From: Karalla daura
Lineage: Eukaryota > Chordata > Actinopteri > Chaetodontiformes > Leiognathidae
Assembly (NCBI GenBank): GCA_029224185.1
Contig: CM055188.1
Location: forward strand, 4,155,001-4,219,000
DNA length: 64,000 nt
Reading direction: 5' to 3'
The translations under genes and the position numbers were made by a program. Positions 46,411 to 59,347 of the stretch are shown piece by piece; position 1 is the first letter of the stretch; each line of letters begins with the position of its first letter. The notes beneath the pieces were generated by a model. It made no database searches, was not told the DNA's origin, and saw only the letters and a program-made list of their open reading frames with translations.

Positions 46411-47866
46411 GCAGATAGGTGCAAGCGTTGTCTCCCTAGAGCCAAATGTTTAGCACTTGGGCAATTTCGCTTTTTCCCATAAGAATGAATGGGGAAATCG
46501 GAACGCCTCAAACAAAAATGCGCTACGTCGCCATACTTTGAGGTAGAAACTTCATTTTAATTTCAAAAATTCAAGAAACTTGTGGTCTGTCTGTGTACCG
46601 ACTTTCATGTCGATAGCTTGTATCGTTTTTCACCAGCACCTTCTCAAAGCTCGTTTGGTGAATTCCCTGCTACTCTCTCTCCCCTGCTGACAGTGTCCTG
46701 CTGGCGCAGGCTGACTGATGACCTCATACAGACACACAAACACTTCAGGCAAATCACACACACACTCGGTCTCTCTCACACATGCATGTTCATACAAAGT
46801 TATGGCCGAAAAGAGCAATTCTCCTTCGGCTCTGGCAGGGGTGCGGGGGGGGGGTTGGGGCAGCTAGTGACTCGATGGTGGGCACAGGTTTCGGAGCACT
46901 CTCGAAATTTCAGCGCGCTGGAATTTTCTAGTTATTATTATTATAGCGAAATTTCGGTCGAGCGTATCTCGAGAACCGCTGATCGCAGACACACAAACGA
47001 TACATCAAAACGTGCGGCTCGGCCCCGGCAAGTGTGCTTTCCTTCGACCCCGACAAAATTCCAGTTTTTGGCCCCGCCAGGGGCCAAAAACTGGCAAAAA
47101 CCAGTTAATTGGCCGCTGTGGCCAAACGATCCAGATTCTGGACAAGTTAAAAAGAAGAATTGTTCAGGACGCTCTCCCGCACGCGTTGGTATATAGCAGC
47201 CTAAAAATTGACAAAGATTGACGAAAAAATAACACTTTTTAGCCAAAAAGTGCTCAGAAAGAGCAAAAAATCCCATAAGAAATGAATGGGAAAAACCAGA
47301 AAAATCCAAAAATCGCCCTCAAACAAACATTCGCTGCCAAGCCATACGTTGTCATAGAAACTTCGTTCAAACTTCAAAACGTAGGAAAACTTGTCGTCTC
47401 TGCCCGTACCCGACAGCGTGTTGATACCTTGTGTCGTTTTTCATCCAGGCCGTCTCAAAAACACGTGGGTTTGGCGTTTTTTGAAAAGCTAGAGTGGGGA
47501 GAGACCAACTGTCAGAGTGCGGGATGACTGAAAAATCACCTCTCATTTTGCTCTTTTCACGCTGCTCCCGGCCAAACCGTAAGCAGTAGACAAATTCTTT
47601 TTTCCACTTTTGTAGACAAATTTGTGCTCTCTCGTGCGATGCCGGCCATTAACCTGAGCGCTTTGTAAAATTTAAACGGCGAGCCTCAGAGTCAGGCCAG
47701 CGCAGCCTCTTCTCTCCATAAGCCCCCATTCATTTTCCAACCACTGCGATCAAAGTTAAACTTTACACTTTTACTCGCGACTGTGGCCTCAGTTTTCATA
47801 GTAGACACACCAAATCGCATCAGGGCGTTCCCCAGACTGTCCCCTGTGTGACGGTGTGTTCATGTT
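46411..47866 (+). repeat. Monomer 37, type A, shortest complete copy
   Basis: 1,456 bp, no cassette, about four TTA. The left side shares the CAGGCAAATCACACACAC variant with monomer 6. AAAACCAGTTAATTGG near 47097 is private. Confidence 0.93.
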
Positions 47867-48962
47867 GCAGATAGGTGCAAGTGTTGTCTCCCTAGAGCCA
47901 AATGTTTAGCACTTGGGCAATTTCGCTTTTTCCCATAAGAATGAATGGGGAAATCGGAACGCCTCAAACAAAAATGCACTACGTCGCCATACTTTGAGGT
48001 AGAAACTTCATTTTAATTTCAAAAATTCAAGAAACTTGTGGTCTGTCTATGTACCGACTTTCATGTTGATAGCTTGTACCGTTTTTGACCAGCACTTTGT
48101 CGAACACACTTTGGTCAAAATGACACAGACCAAGGGTCTGCAGACTGTCGCCGTCGTCATGGCAACCGCAGCTTTATATGGGGCCCTTATGGAAAAAAAC
48201 CTTTAAATCGCGACTGTGGGCAAACGATCCAGATTCTGGACAAGTTGAATAGAAGATTTGTTCGGGACGCTCTCCTGCACGCGTTGGTGTATAACAATCC
48301 GAAATCGGACAAAGATTGACGAAAAAATAACACTTTTTGGCTAAAAAGTTTTCCGAAGGAGCAAAAAATCCCATAAGAAATGAATGGGAAAATCCAGAAA
48401 ATTCAAAAAATCACCCTCAAACAAACATTCGCTGTAAAGCCGTGCGTTGATGTAGAAACTTCACTCAAACTCCAAAACGCTGGAAAACTTGTGGTCTCTG
48501 CCCGTACCCGACAGCGTGTCGATACCTTGTATGGTTTTTCATCCAGGCCCTCTCAAAAACACGTGGGTTTGGCGTTTTTGATGCAGCTCGAGTGGGGAGA
48601 GACCAACTGTCAATTTGGGATCGCTGAAGAATCACTTCTTATTTTGCTCTTTTCACGCTGCTCCCGGCCAAACCGTAAGCAGTAGACAAATTCTTTTTTC
48701 CACTTTTGTAGGCAAATTTGTGCTCTCTCGGGAGATGCTGGCCATAAACCTGAGCGCTTTGTAAAATTTAAACGGCGAACCTCAGAGTCAGGCCAGCGCA
48801 GCCTCTTCTCTCCATAAGCCCCCATTCATTTTCCAACCACTGCGATCAAAGTTAAACTTTACACTTCTACTCGCGACTGTGGCCTCAGTTTTCATAGTAG
48901 ACACACCAAATCGCATCAGGGCGTTCCTGAGACTGTCCCCTGTGTGACGGTGTGTTCATATT
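47867..48962 (+). repeat. Monomer 38, type B
   Basis: 1,096 bp, of the monomer 8 group. CTCGGGAGATGCTGG near 48727 and CTTCTTATTTTGC near 48636 are private. Confidence 0.93.
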
Positions 48963-50472
48963 GCAGATAGGTGCAAGCGTTGTCTCCCAAGATCCAAATG
49001 TTTAGCACTTGGGCAATTTCGCTTTTTCCCATAAGAATGAATGGGGAAATCGGAACGCCTCAGACAAAAATGCGCTACGTCGCCATACTTTGAGGTAGAA
49101 ACTTCATTTTAATTTCAAAAATTCAAGAAACTTGTGGTCTGTCTGTGTACCGAGTTTCATGACGATAGCTTGTATCGTCTTTCACCAGCACCTTCTCAAA
49201 GCTCATTTGGTGAATTCCCTGCAACTCTCTCTCCCCTGCTGACAGTGTCCTGCTGGGGCAGGCTGACTGATGACCTCATACAGACACACAAACACTTCAG
49301 GCACACTCACACACACACTCAGTCTCTCTCACACATGCATGTTAACACAAAGTTATGGCCGAAAAGAGCAATTCTCCTTCGGCTCTGGCGGGGGTGGGGG
49401 GCGGGTTGGGGCAGCTAGTGACTCGATGGTGGGCACAGGTTTCGGAGCACTCTCGAAATTTCAGCGCGCTGGAATTTTCTAGTTAGTGCTCCGAAAAGGA
49501 GCACTATTATTCTACACCGTGTTTATTCTTCTTATTATTATTATTATTATAGCGAAATTTCGGTCGAGCGTATCTCGAGAACCGCTGATCGCAGACACAC
49601 AAACCATACATCAAAACGTGCGGCTCGGCCCCGGCAAGTGTGCTTTCCTTTGACCCCGACAAAATTCCAGTTTTTGGCCCCGTCAGGGGCCAAAAACTGG
49701 CAAAAATCAGTTAATTGGCCGCTGTCGCCAAACGATCCAGATTCTGGACAAGTTAAAAAGAAGAATTGTTCGGGACGCTCTCCCGCACGCGTTGGTATAT
49801 AGCAGCCTAAAAATTGACAAAGATTGACGAAAAAATAACACTTTTTAGCCAAAAAGTGCTCAGAAAGAGCAAAAAATCCCATAAGAAATGAATGGGAAAA
49901 ACCACAAAATTCAAAAAATCGCCCTCAAACAAACATTCGCTGCCAAGTCATACGTTGTCGTACAAAATTCGTTCAAACTTCAAAACGTAGGAAAACTTGT
50001 CGTCTCTGCCCGTACCCGACAGCGTGTTGATACCTTGTGTCGCTTTTCATCCAGACCTTCTCAAAAACACGTGGGTTTGCCGTTTTTTGAAAAGTTAGAG
50101 TGGGGAGAGACCAACTGTCAGAGTGCGGGATGACTGAAAAATCACCTCTCATTTTGCTCTTTTCACGCTGCTCCCGGCCAAACCGTAAGCAGTAGACAAA
50201 TTCTTTTTTCCAGTTTTGTAGGCAAATTTGTGCTCTCTCGTGCGATGCCGGCCATAAACCTGAGCGCTTTGTAAAATTTAAACGGCGAGCCTCAGAGTCA
50301 GGCCAGCGCAGCCTCTTCTCTCCATAAGGCCCCATTCATTTTCCAACCACTGCGATCAAAGTTAAACTTTACACTTCTACTCGCGACTGTGGCCTCAGTT
50401 TTCATCATACACACACCAAATCGCATCAGGGCGTTCCTGAGACTGTCCCCTGCGTGACGGTGTGTTCATGTT
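48963..50472 (+). repeat. Monomer 39, type A
   Basis: 1,510 bp with one GAAAA cassette (49485-49505) and about six TTA. The hairpin loop is GTCA with intact arms. The right side matches monomer 23 (offset 21,351). Confidence 0.93.
49485..49551 (+). repeat. One hairpin cassette (monomer 39)
   Basis: GAAAA-loop hairpin 49485-49505, then CTTCTT and about six TTA. Confidence 0.9.
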
Positions 50473-51568
50473 GCAGATAGGTGCAAGTGTTGTCTCCTTA
50501 GAGCCAAATGTTTAGCACTTGAGCAATTTCGCTTTTTCCCATAAGAATGAATGGGAAAATCGGAACGCCTCAAACAAAAATGCGCTATGTCGCCATGCTT
50601 TGAGGTAGAAACTTCATTTTAATTTCAAAAATTCAAGAAACTTGTGGTCTGTCTATGTACCGACTTTCTTGTTGATAGCTTGTACCGTTTTTCACCAGCA
50701 CCTTCTCAAACACACTTTGGTCAAAATGACACAGACCAAGGGTCTGCAGACTGTCGCCGTCGTCATGGCAACCGCAACTTTATATGGGGCCCTTATGGAA
50801 AAAAACCTTTAAATCGCGACTGTCGGCAAACGATCCAGATTCTGGACAAGTTGAATAGAAGATTTGTTCGGGACGCTCTCCCGCACGCGTTGGTGTATAA
50901 CAATCTGAAATCGGACAAAGATTGACGAAAAAATAACACTTTTTGGCTAAAAAGTTTTCCGAAGGAGCAAAAAATCCCATAAGAAATGAATGGGAAAATC
51001 CAGAAAATTCAAAAAATCACCCTCAAACAAACATTCGCTGTACAGCCGTGCGTTGATGTAGAAACTTCATTCAAACTCCAAAACGCTGGAAAACTTGTGG
51101 TCTCTGCCCGTACCCGACAGCGTGTCGATACCTTGTATGGTTTTTCATCCAGGCCCTCTCAAAAACATGTGGGTTTGGCGTTTTCGATGCAGCTCGAGTG
51201 GGGAGAGACCAACTGTCAATTTGGGATCGCTGAAGAATCACCTCTCATTTTGCTCTTTTCACGCTGCTCCCGGCCAAACCGTAAGCAGTAGACAAATTCT
51301 TTTTTCCAGTTTTGTAGGCAAATTTGTGCTCTGTTGGGCGATGCCGGCCATAAACCTGAGCGCTTTGTAAAATTTAAACGGCGAACCTCAGAGTCAGGCC
51401 AGCGCAGCCTCTTCTCTCCATAAGCCCCCATTCATTTTCCGACCACTGCGATCAAAGTTAAACTTTACAATTCTACTCGTGACTGTGGCCTCAGTTTTCA
51501 TAGGAGACACACCAAATCGCATCAGGGCGTTCCTGAGACTGTCCCCTGCGTGACGGTGTGTTTGTATT
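50473..51568 (+). repeat. Monomer 40, type B
   Basis: 1,096 bp. The left part matches monomer 24 (offset 21,351). It later carries CTCTGTTGGGCGATG near 51330, a private variant. Confidence 0.93.
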
Positions 51569-53033
51569 GCAGATAGGTGCAAGCGTTGTCTCCCTAGAGC
51601 CAAATGTTTAGCACTTGGGCAATTTCACTTTTTCCCATAAGAATGAATGGGAAAATCGGAATGCCTCAAACAAAACTGCGCTACGTCGCCATACTTTGAG
51701 GTAGAAACTTCATTTTAATTTCAAAAATTCAAGAAACTTGTGGTCTGTCTGTGTACCGAGTTTCATGTTGAGAACTTGCATCGTTTTTCACCAGCACCTT
51801 CTCAATTCATTTGGTGAATTCCCTGCTACTCTCTCTCCCCTGCTGACAGTGTCCTGCTGGAGCAGGCTGACTGATGACCTCATACAGACACGCAAACACT
51901 TCAGGCACACCAACTACTTTCCTATCATACAGCTGATAGGGTTAAACCAGGGGTCTCTCTGAGTAGCAGGGACAGCAAATACACAGTGTTGGGCGGTCCA
52001 GGCACAAGTATGGGGTTGGGCCAGCTCGTGACTTGATGGTGGGCACAGGTTTCGGAGCACTCTCGAAATTTCTGCGCGCTGGAATTTTCTAGTTATTATT
52101 ATTATTATTATAGCGAAATTTCGGTCGAGCGTATCTCGAGAACCGCTGATCGCAGACACACAAACCATACATCAAAACGTGCGGCTCGGCCCCGGCAAGT
52201 GTGCTTTCCTTCGACCCCGACAAAATTCCAGTTTTTGGCCCCGCCAGGGGCCAAAAATTGGCAAAAATCAGTTAATTGGCCGCTGTGGCCAAACGATCCA
52301 GATTCTGGACAAGTTAAAAAGAAGAATTGTTCGGGACGCTCTCCCGCACGCGTTGGTATATAGCAGCCTAAAAATTGACAAAGATTGATGAAAAAATAAC
52401 ACTTTTTAGCCAAAAAGTGCTCAGAAAGAGCAAAAAATCCCATAAGAAATGAATGGGAAAAACCAGAAAATTCAAAAAATCGCCCTCAAACAAACATTCG
52501 CTGCCAAGCCATACGTTGTCGTAGAAACTTCGTTCAAACTTCAAAACGCAGGAAAACTTGTCGTCTCTGCCCGTACCCGGCAGCATGTTGATATCTTGTG
52601 TCGTTTTTCATCCAGGCCGTCTCAAAAACACGTGGGTTTGGCGTTTTTTGAAAAGTTAGAGTGGGGAGAGACCAACTGTCAGAGTGCGGGATGACTGAAA
52701 AATCACCTCTCATTTTGCTCTTTTCACGCTGCTCCCGGCCAAACCGTAAGCAGTAGACAAATTCTTTTTTCCAGTTTTGTAGGCAAATTTGTGCTCTCTC
52801 GTGCGATGCCGGCCATAAACCTGAGCGCTTTGTAAAATTTAAAGGGCGAGCCTCAGAGTCAGGCCAGCGCAGCCTCTTCTCTCCATAAGGCCCCATTCAT
52901 TTTCCAACCGCTGCGATCAAAGTTAAACTTTACACTTCTACTCGTGACTGTGGCCTCAGTTTTCATCATACACACACCAAATCGCATCAGGGCGTTCCTC
53001 AGACTGTCCCCTGCATGACGGTGTGTTCATTTT
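51569..53033 (+). repeat. Monomer 41, type A with replaced segment, mosaic
   Basis: 1,465 bp. The left side carries the 100-bp replacement (51911-52010) otherwise seen only in monomer 14, and GAGAACTTGC. The right side from the TTA matches monomer 7 (offset 43,784), including AAAAATTGG. No cassette, about six TTA. Confidence 0.92.
51911..52010 (+). other. Replacement segment of unknown origin (monomer 41)
   Basis: Second copy of the segment at 17311-17410 (offset 34,600), with the hairpin loop TACAGC and ACACAGTG instead of ACATAGTG. The flanks differ from those of monomer 14 both upstream (GAGAACTTGC) and downstream of the TTA. Confidence 0.7.
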
Positions 53034-54650
53034 GCAGATAGGTGCAAGTGTTGTCTCCCTAGAGCCAAATGTTTAGCACTTGGGCAATTTCGCTTTTTCC
53101 CATAAGAATGAATGGGGAAATCGAAATGCCTCAAACAAAAATGCGCTACGTCGCCATACTTTGAGGTAGAAACTTCATTTTAATTTCAAAAATTCAAGAA
53201 ACTTGTGGTCTGTCTATGTACCGACTTTCATGTTGATAGCTTGTACCGTTTTTGACCAGCACTTTGTCGAACACACTTTGGTCAAAATGACACAGACCAA
53301 GGGTCTGCAGACTGTCGCCGTCGTCATGGCAACCGCAGCTTTATATGGGGCCCTTATGGAAAAAAACCTTTAAATCGCGACTGTGGGCAAACGATCCAGA
53401 TTCTGGACAAGTTGAATAGAAGATTTGTTCGGGACGCTCTCCTGCACGCGTTGGTGTATAACAATCCGAAATCGGACAAAGAATGACGAAAAAATAACAC
53501 TTTTTGGCTAAAAAGTTTTCCGAAGGAGCAAAAAATCCCATAAGAAATGAATGGGAAAATCCAGAAAATTCAAAAAATCACCCTCAAACAAACATTCGCT
53601 GTAAAGCCGTGCGTTGATGTAGAAACTTCACTCAAACTCCAAAACGCTGGAAAACTTGTGGTCTCTGCCCGTACCCGACAGCGTGTCGATACCTTGTATG
53701 GTTTTTCATCCAGGCCCTCTCAAAAACACGTGGGTTTGGCGTTTTTGATGCAGCTCGAGTGGGGAGAGACCAACTGTCAATTTGGGATCGCTGAAGAATC
53801 ACCTCTCATTTTGCTCTTTTCACGCTGCTCCCGGCCAAACCGTAAGCAGTAGACAAATTCTTTTTTCCACTTTTGTAGGCAAATTTGTGCTTTCTCGTGC
53901 CATGCCGGCCATAAACCTGAGCGCTTTGTAAAATTTAAACGGCGAGCCTCAGAGTCAGGCCAGCGCAGCCTCTTCTCTCCATAAGCCCCCATTCATTTTC
54001 CAACCACTGCGATCAAAGTTAAACTTTACACTTCTACTCACGACTGTGGCCTCAGTTTTCATAGTAGACACACCAAATCACATCAGGGCGTTCCTGAGAC
54101 TGTCCCCTGCGTGACGGTGTGTTTGTATTGCAGATAGGTGCAAGCGTTGTCTCTTTAGAGCCAAATGTTTAGCACTTGGGCAATTTCGCTTTTTCCCATA
54201 AGAATGAATGGGGAAATCAGAACGCCTCAAACAAAAATGCGCTACGTCGCCATACTTTGAGGTAGAAACTTCATTTTAATTTTAAAAATTCAAGAAACTT
54301 GTGGTCTGTCTGTGTACCGAGTTTCATGTCGATAGCTTGTATCGTTTCTCACCAGCACCTTCTCAAAGCTCATTTGGTGAATTCCCTGCTACTCTCTCTT
54401 CCCTGCTGACAGTGTCCTGCTGGAGCAGGCTGACCGATGACCTCATACAGACACACAAACACTTCAGGCACACTCACACACACACTCGGTCTCTCTCATA
54501 CATGCATGTTAATACAAAGTTATGGCCGAAAAGAGCAATTCTCCTTCGGCTCTGGCGGGGGGGTGGGGGGGGGTTGGGGCAGCTAGTGACTCGATGGTGG
54601 GCACAGGTTTCGGAGCACTCTCGAAATTTCAGCGTGCTGGAATTTTCTAG
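52093..54650 (+). repeat. 2.56-kb block shared with 8309-10866
   Basis: This partner block begins in the TTA tract of monomer 41 and ends in the module of monomer 43. Left of it, monomer 41 carries the replacement segment also seen in monomer 14, so the A copy here is a hybrid. Confidence 0.88.
53034..54129 (+). repeat. Monomer 42, type B
   Basis: 1,096 bp. It matches monomer 8 at offset 43,784 across its whole length. Confidence 0.93.
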
Positions 54651-55698
54651 TTATTATTAGTGCTCCGAAAAGGAGCACTATTATTCTACACCGTGTTTAT
54701 TAGTGCTCCGAAAGGGAGCACTATTACTCTCCACCGTGTTTATTCTTCTTATTATTATTATTATTATTATTATTATAGCGAAATTTCGGTCGAGCGTATC
54801 TCGAGAACCGCTGATCGCAGACACACAAACGATACATCAAAACGTGCGGCTCGGCCCCGGCACGTGTGCTTTCCTTCGACCCCGACAAAATTCCAGTTTT
54901 TGGCCCCGCCAGGGGCCAAAAACTGGCAAAAATCAGTTAATTGGCCGCTGTGGCCAAACGATCCAGATTCTGGACAAGTTAAAAAGAAGAGTTGTTCGGG
55001 ACGCTCTCCCGCACGCGTTGGTATATAGCAGCCTAAAAATTGACAAAGATTGACGAAAAAATAACACTTTTTCGCCAAAAAGTGCTCAGAAAGAGCAAAA
55101 AATCCCATAAGAAATGAATGGGAAAAACCAGAAAATTCAAAAAATCGCCCTCAAACAAACATTCGCTGCCAAGCCATACGTTGTCGTAGAAACTTCGTTC
55201 AAACTTCAAAACGCAGGAAAACTTGTCGTCTCTGCCCGTACCCGGCAGCGTGTTGATATCTTGTGTCATTTTTCATCCAGGCCGTCTCAAAAACACGTGG
55301 GTTTGGCGTTTTTTGAAAAGTTAGAGTGGGGAGAGACCAACTGTCAGAGTGCGGGATGACTGAAAAATCACCTCTCATTTTGCTCTTTTCACGCTGCTCC
55401 CGGCCAAACCGTAAGCAGTAGACAAATTCTTTTTTCCACTTTTGTAGGTAAATTTGTGCTCTCTCGTGCGATGCCGGCCATAAACCTGAGCGCTTTGTAA
55501 AATTTAAACGGCGAGCCTCAGAGTCAGGCCAGCGCAGCCTCTTCTCTCCATAAGGCCCCATTCATTTTCCAACCACTGCGATCAAAGTTAAACTTTACAC
55601 TTCTACTCGCGACTGTGGCCTCAGTTTTCATAGTAGACACACCAAATCGCATCAGGGCGTTCCTGAGTCTGTCCCCTGCGTGACGGTGTGTCTACATT
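54130..55698 (+). repeat. Monomer 43, type A
   Basis: 1,569 bp. Duplicate of monomer 1 with two cassettes (54659-54679, 54702-54722) and about nine TTA. It differs from monomer 1 at 55609, where G keeps the CpG. Confidence 0.94.
54659..54777 (+). repeat. Two hairpin cassettes plus TTA tract (monomer 43)
   Basis: Same structure and length as the module of monomer 1, at the 54,119-bp offset. Confidence 0.9.
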
Positions 55699-56794
55699 GC
55701 AGATAGGTGCAAGCGTTGTCTCCCTAGAGCCAAATGTTTAGCACTTGGGCAATTTCGCTTTTTCCCATAAGAATGAATGGGGAAATCGGAACGCCTCAAA
55801 CAAAAATGCGCTACGTCGCCATACTTTGAGGTAGAAACTTCATTTTAATTTCAAAAATTCAAGAAACTTGTGGTCTGTCTGTGTACCGACTTTCATGTTG
55901 ATAGCTTGTACCGTTTTTCACCAGCACTTTGTCAAACACACTTTGGTCAAAATGACACCAACCAAGGGTCTGCAGACTGTTGCCGTCGTCATGGCAACCG
56001 CAACTTTATATGGGGCCCTTATGGAAAAAAACCTTTAAATCGCGACTGTCTGCAAACGATTCAGATTCTGGACAAGTTGAATAGAAGATTTGTTCGGGAC
56101 GCTCTCCCGCACACGTTGGTGTATAACAATCCGAAATCGGACAAAGATTGACGAAAAAATAACACTTTTTGTCTAAAAAGTTTTCTGAGGGAGCAAAAAA
56201 TCCCATAAGAAATGAATGGGAAAATCCAGAAAATTAAAAAAAACACCCTCAAACAAACATTCGCTGTAAAGCCGTGCGTTGATGTAGAAACTTCATTCAA
56301 ACTCCAAAACGCTGGAAAACTTGTGGTCTCTGCCCGTACCCGACAGCGTGTTGATGCCTTGTATGGTTTTTCATCCAGGCCCTCTCAAAAACACGTGGGT
56401 TTGGCGTTTTCGATGCAGCTCGAGTGGGGAGAGACCAACTGTCAATTTGGGATCGCTGAAGAATCACCTCTCATTTTGCTCTTTTCACGCTGCTCCCGGC
56501 CAAACCGTAAGCAGTAGACAAATTCTTTTCTCCAGTTTTGTAGGCAAATTTGTGCTCTCTCGTGCGATGCTGGCCATAAACCCGAGCGCTATGTAAAATT
56601 TAAACGGCGAGCCTCAGAGTCAGGCCAGCGCAGCCTCTTCTCTCCATAAGCCCCCATTCATTTTCCAACCACTTCGATCAAAGTTGAACTTTACATTTCT
56701 ACTCGCGACTGTGGCCTCAGTTTTCATAGTAGACACACCAAATCGCATCAGGGCGTTCCTCAGACTGTCCCCTGCGTGACGGTGTGTTTGTATT
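55699..56794 (+). repeat. Monomer 44, type B
   Basis: 1,096 bp. Duplicate of monomer 2. Confidence 0.94.
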
Positions 56795-58251
56795 GCAGAT
56801 AGGTGCAAGCGTTGTCTCCCTAGAGCCAAATGTTTAGCACTTGGGCAATTTCGCTTTTTCCCATAAGAATGAATGGGGAAATCGGAACGCCTCAAACAAA
56901 AATGCGCTACGTCGCCATACTTTGAGGTAGACACTTCATTTTAATTTCAAAAATTCAAGAAACTTGTGGTCTGTCAGTGTACCGGGTTTCATGTCGATAG
57001 CTTGTATCGTTTTTCACCAGCACCTTCTCAAAGCTCATTTGGTGAATTCCCTGCTTCTCTCTCTCCCCTGCTGACAGTGTCCTGCTGGAGCAGGCTGACT
57101 GATGACCTCATACAGACAGACAAACACTTCAGGCACACTCACACACACACTCGGTCTCTCTCATACATGCATGTTAATACAAAGCTATGGCCGAAAAGAG
57201 CAATTCTCCTTCGGCTCTGGCGGGGGTGGGGAGGGGTTGGGGCAGCTAGTGACTCGATGGTGGGCACAGGTTTCGGAGCACTCTCGAAATTTCAGCGCGC
57301 TGGAATTTTCTAGTTCTTCTTATTATTATAGCGAAATTTCGGTCGAGCGTATCTCGAGAACCGCTGATCGCAGACACACAAACGATACATCAAAACGTGC
57401 GGCTCGGCCCCGGCAAGTGTGCTTTCCTTTGACCCCGACAAAATTCCAGTTTTTGGCCCCGCCAGGGGCCAAAAACTGGCAAAAATCAGTTAATTGGCCG
57501 CTGTGGCCAAACCATCCAGATTCTGGACAAGTTAAAAAGAAGAATTGTTCGGGACGCTCTCCCGCACGCGTTGGTATATAGCAGCCTAAAAATTGACAAA
57601 GATTGACGAAAAAATAACACTTTTTCGCCAAAAAGTGCTCAGAAAGAGCAAAAAATCCCATAAGAAATGAATGGGAAAAACCAGAAAATTCAAAAAATCT
57701 CCCTCAAACAAACATTCGCTGCCAAGCCATACGTTGTCGTAGAAATTTCGTTCAAACTTCAAAACGCAGGAAAACTTGTCGTCTCTGCCCGTACCCAGCA
57801 GCGTGTTGATATCTTGTGTCGTTTTTCATCCAGGCCGTCTCAAAAACACGTGGGTTTGGCGTTTTTTGAAAAGTTAGAGTGGGGAGAGACCAACTGTCAG
57901 AGTGCGGGATGACTGAAAAATCACCTCTCATTTTGCTCTTTTCGCGCTGCTCCCGGCCAAACCGTAAGCAGTAGACAAATTCTTTTTTCCACTTTTGTAG
58001 GCAAATTTGTGCTCTCTCGTGCGATGCCGGCCATAAACCTGAGCGCTTTGTAAAATTTAAACGGCGAGCCTCAGAGTCAGGCCAGCGCAGCCTCTTCTCT
58101 CCATAAGCCCCCATTCATTTTCCAACCGCTGCGATCAAAGTTAAACTTTACACTTCTACTCGCGACTGTGGCCTCAGTTTTCATAGTAGACACACCAAAT
58201 CGCATCAGGGCATTCCTCAGACTGTCCCCTGCGTGACGGTGTGTTTGTATT
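56795..58251 (+). repeat. Monomer 45, type A
   Basis: 1,457 bp, no cassette. Duplicate of monomer 3. Confidence 0.94.
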
Positions 58252-59347
58252 GCAGATAGGTGCAAGCGTTGTCTCCCGAGAGCCAAATGTTTAGCACTTG
58301 GGCAATTTCGCTTTTTCCCATAAGAATGAATGGGGAAATCGGAACGCCTCAAACAAAAATGCGCTACGTCGCCATACTTTGAGGTAGAAACTTCATTTCA
58401 ATTTCAAAAATTCAAGAAACTTGTGGTCTGTCTATGTACCGACTTTCATGTTGATAGCTTGTACCGTTTTTCACCAGCACCTTCTCAAACACACTTTGGT
58501 CAAAATGACACAGACCAAGGGTCTGCAGACAGTCACCGTCGTCATGGCAACCGCAGCTTTATATGGGGCCCTTATGGAAAAAAACCTTTAAATCGCGACT
58601 GTCGGCAAACGATCCAGATTCTGGACAAGTTGAATAGAAGATTTGTTCGGGACGCTCTCCCGCACGTGTTGGTGTATAACAATCTGAAATCGGACAAAGA
58701 TTGACGAAAAAATAACACTTTTTGGCTAAAAAGTTTTCCGAAGGAGCAAAAAATCCCATAAGAAATGAATGGGAAAATCCAGAAAATTCAAAAAATCACC
58801 CTCAAACAAACATTCTCTGTACAGCCGTGCATTGATGTAGGAACTTCATTCAAACTCCAAAACGCTGGAAAACTTGTGGTCTCTGCCCGTACCCGACAGC
58901 GTGTCGATACCTTGTATGGTTTTTCATCCAGGCCCTCTCAAAAACACGTGGGTTTGGCGTTTTCGATGCAGCTTGAGTGGGGACAGACCAACTGTCAATT
59001 TGGGATCGCTGAAGAATCACCTCTCATTTTGCTCTTTTCACGCTGCTCCCGGCCAAACCGTAAGCAGTAGACAAATTCTTTTTTCCAGTTTCGTAGGTTA
59101 ATTTGTGCTCTCTCGTGCGATGGCGGCCATCAACCTGAGCGCTTTGTAAAATTTAAACGGCGAGCCTCAGAGTCAGGCCAGCGCAGCCTCTTCTCTCCAT
59201 AAGCCCCCATTCATTTTCCAACCGCTGCGATCAAAGTTAAACGTTGCACTTCTACTCGTGACTGTGGCCTCAGTTTTCATAGTAGACACACCAAATCGCA
59301 TCAGGGCGTTCCTCAGACTGTCCCCTGCGTGACGGTGTGTTCATATT
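58252..59347 (+). repeat. Monomer 46, type B
   Basis: 1,096 bp. Duplicate of monomer 4, including AAACGTTGCAC at 59240. Confidence 0.94.
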
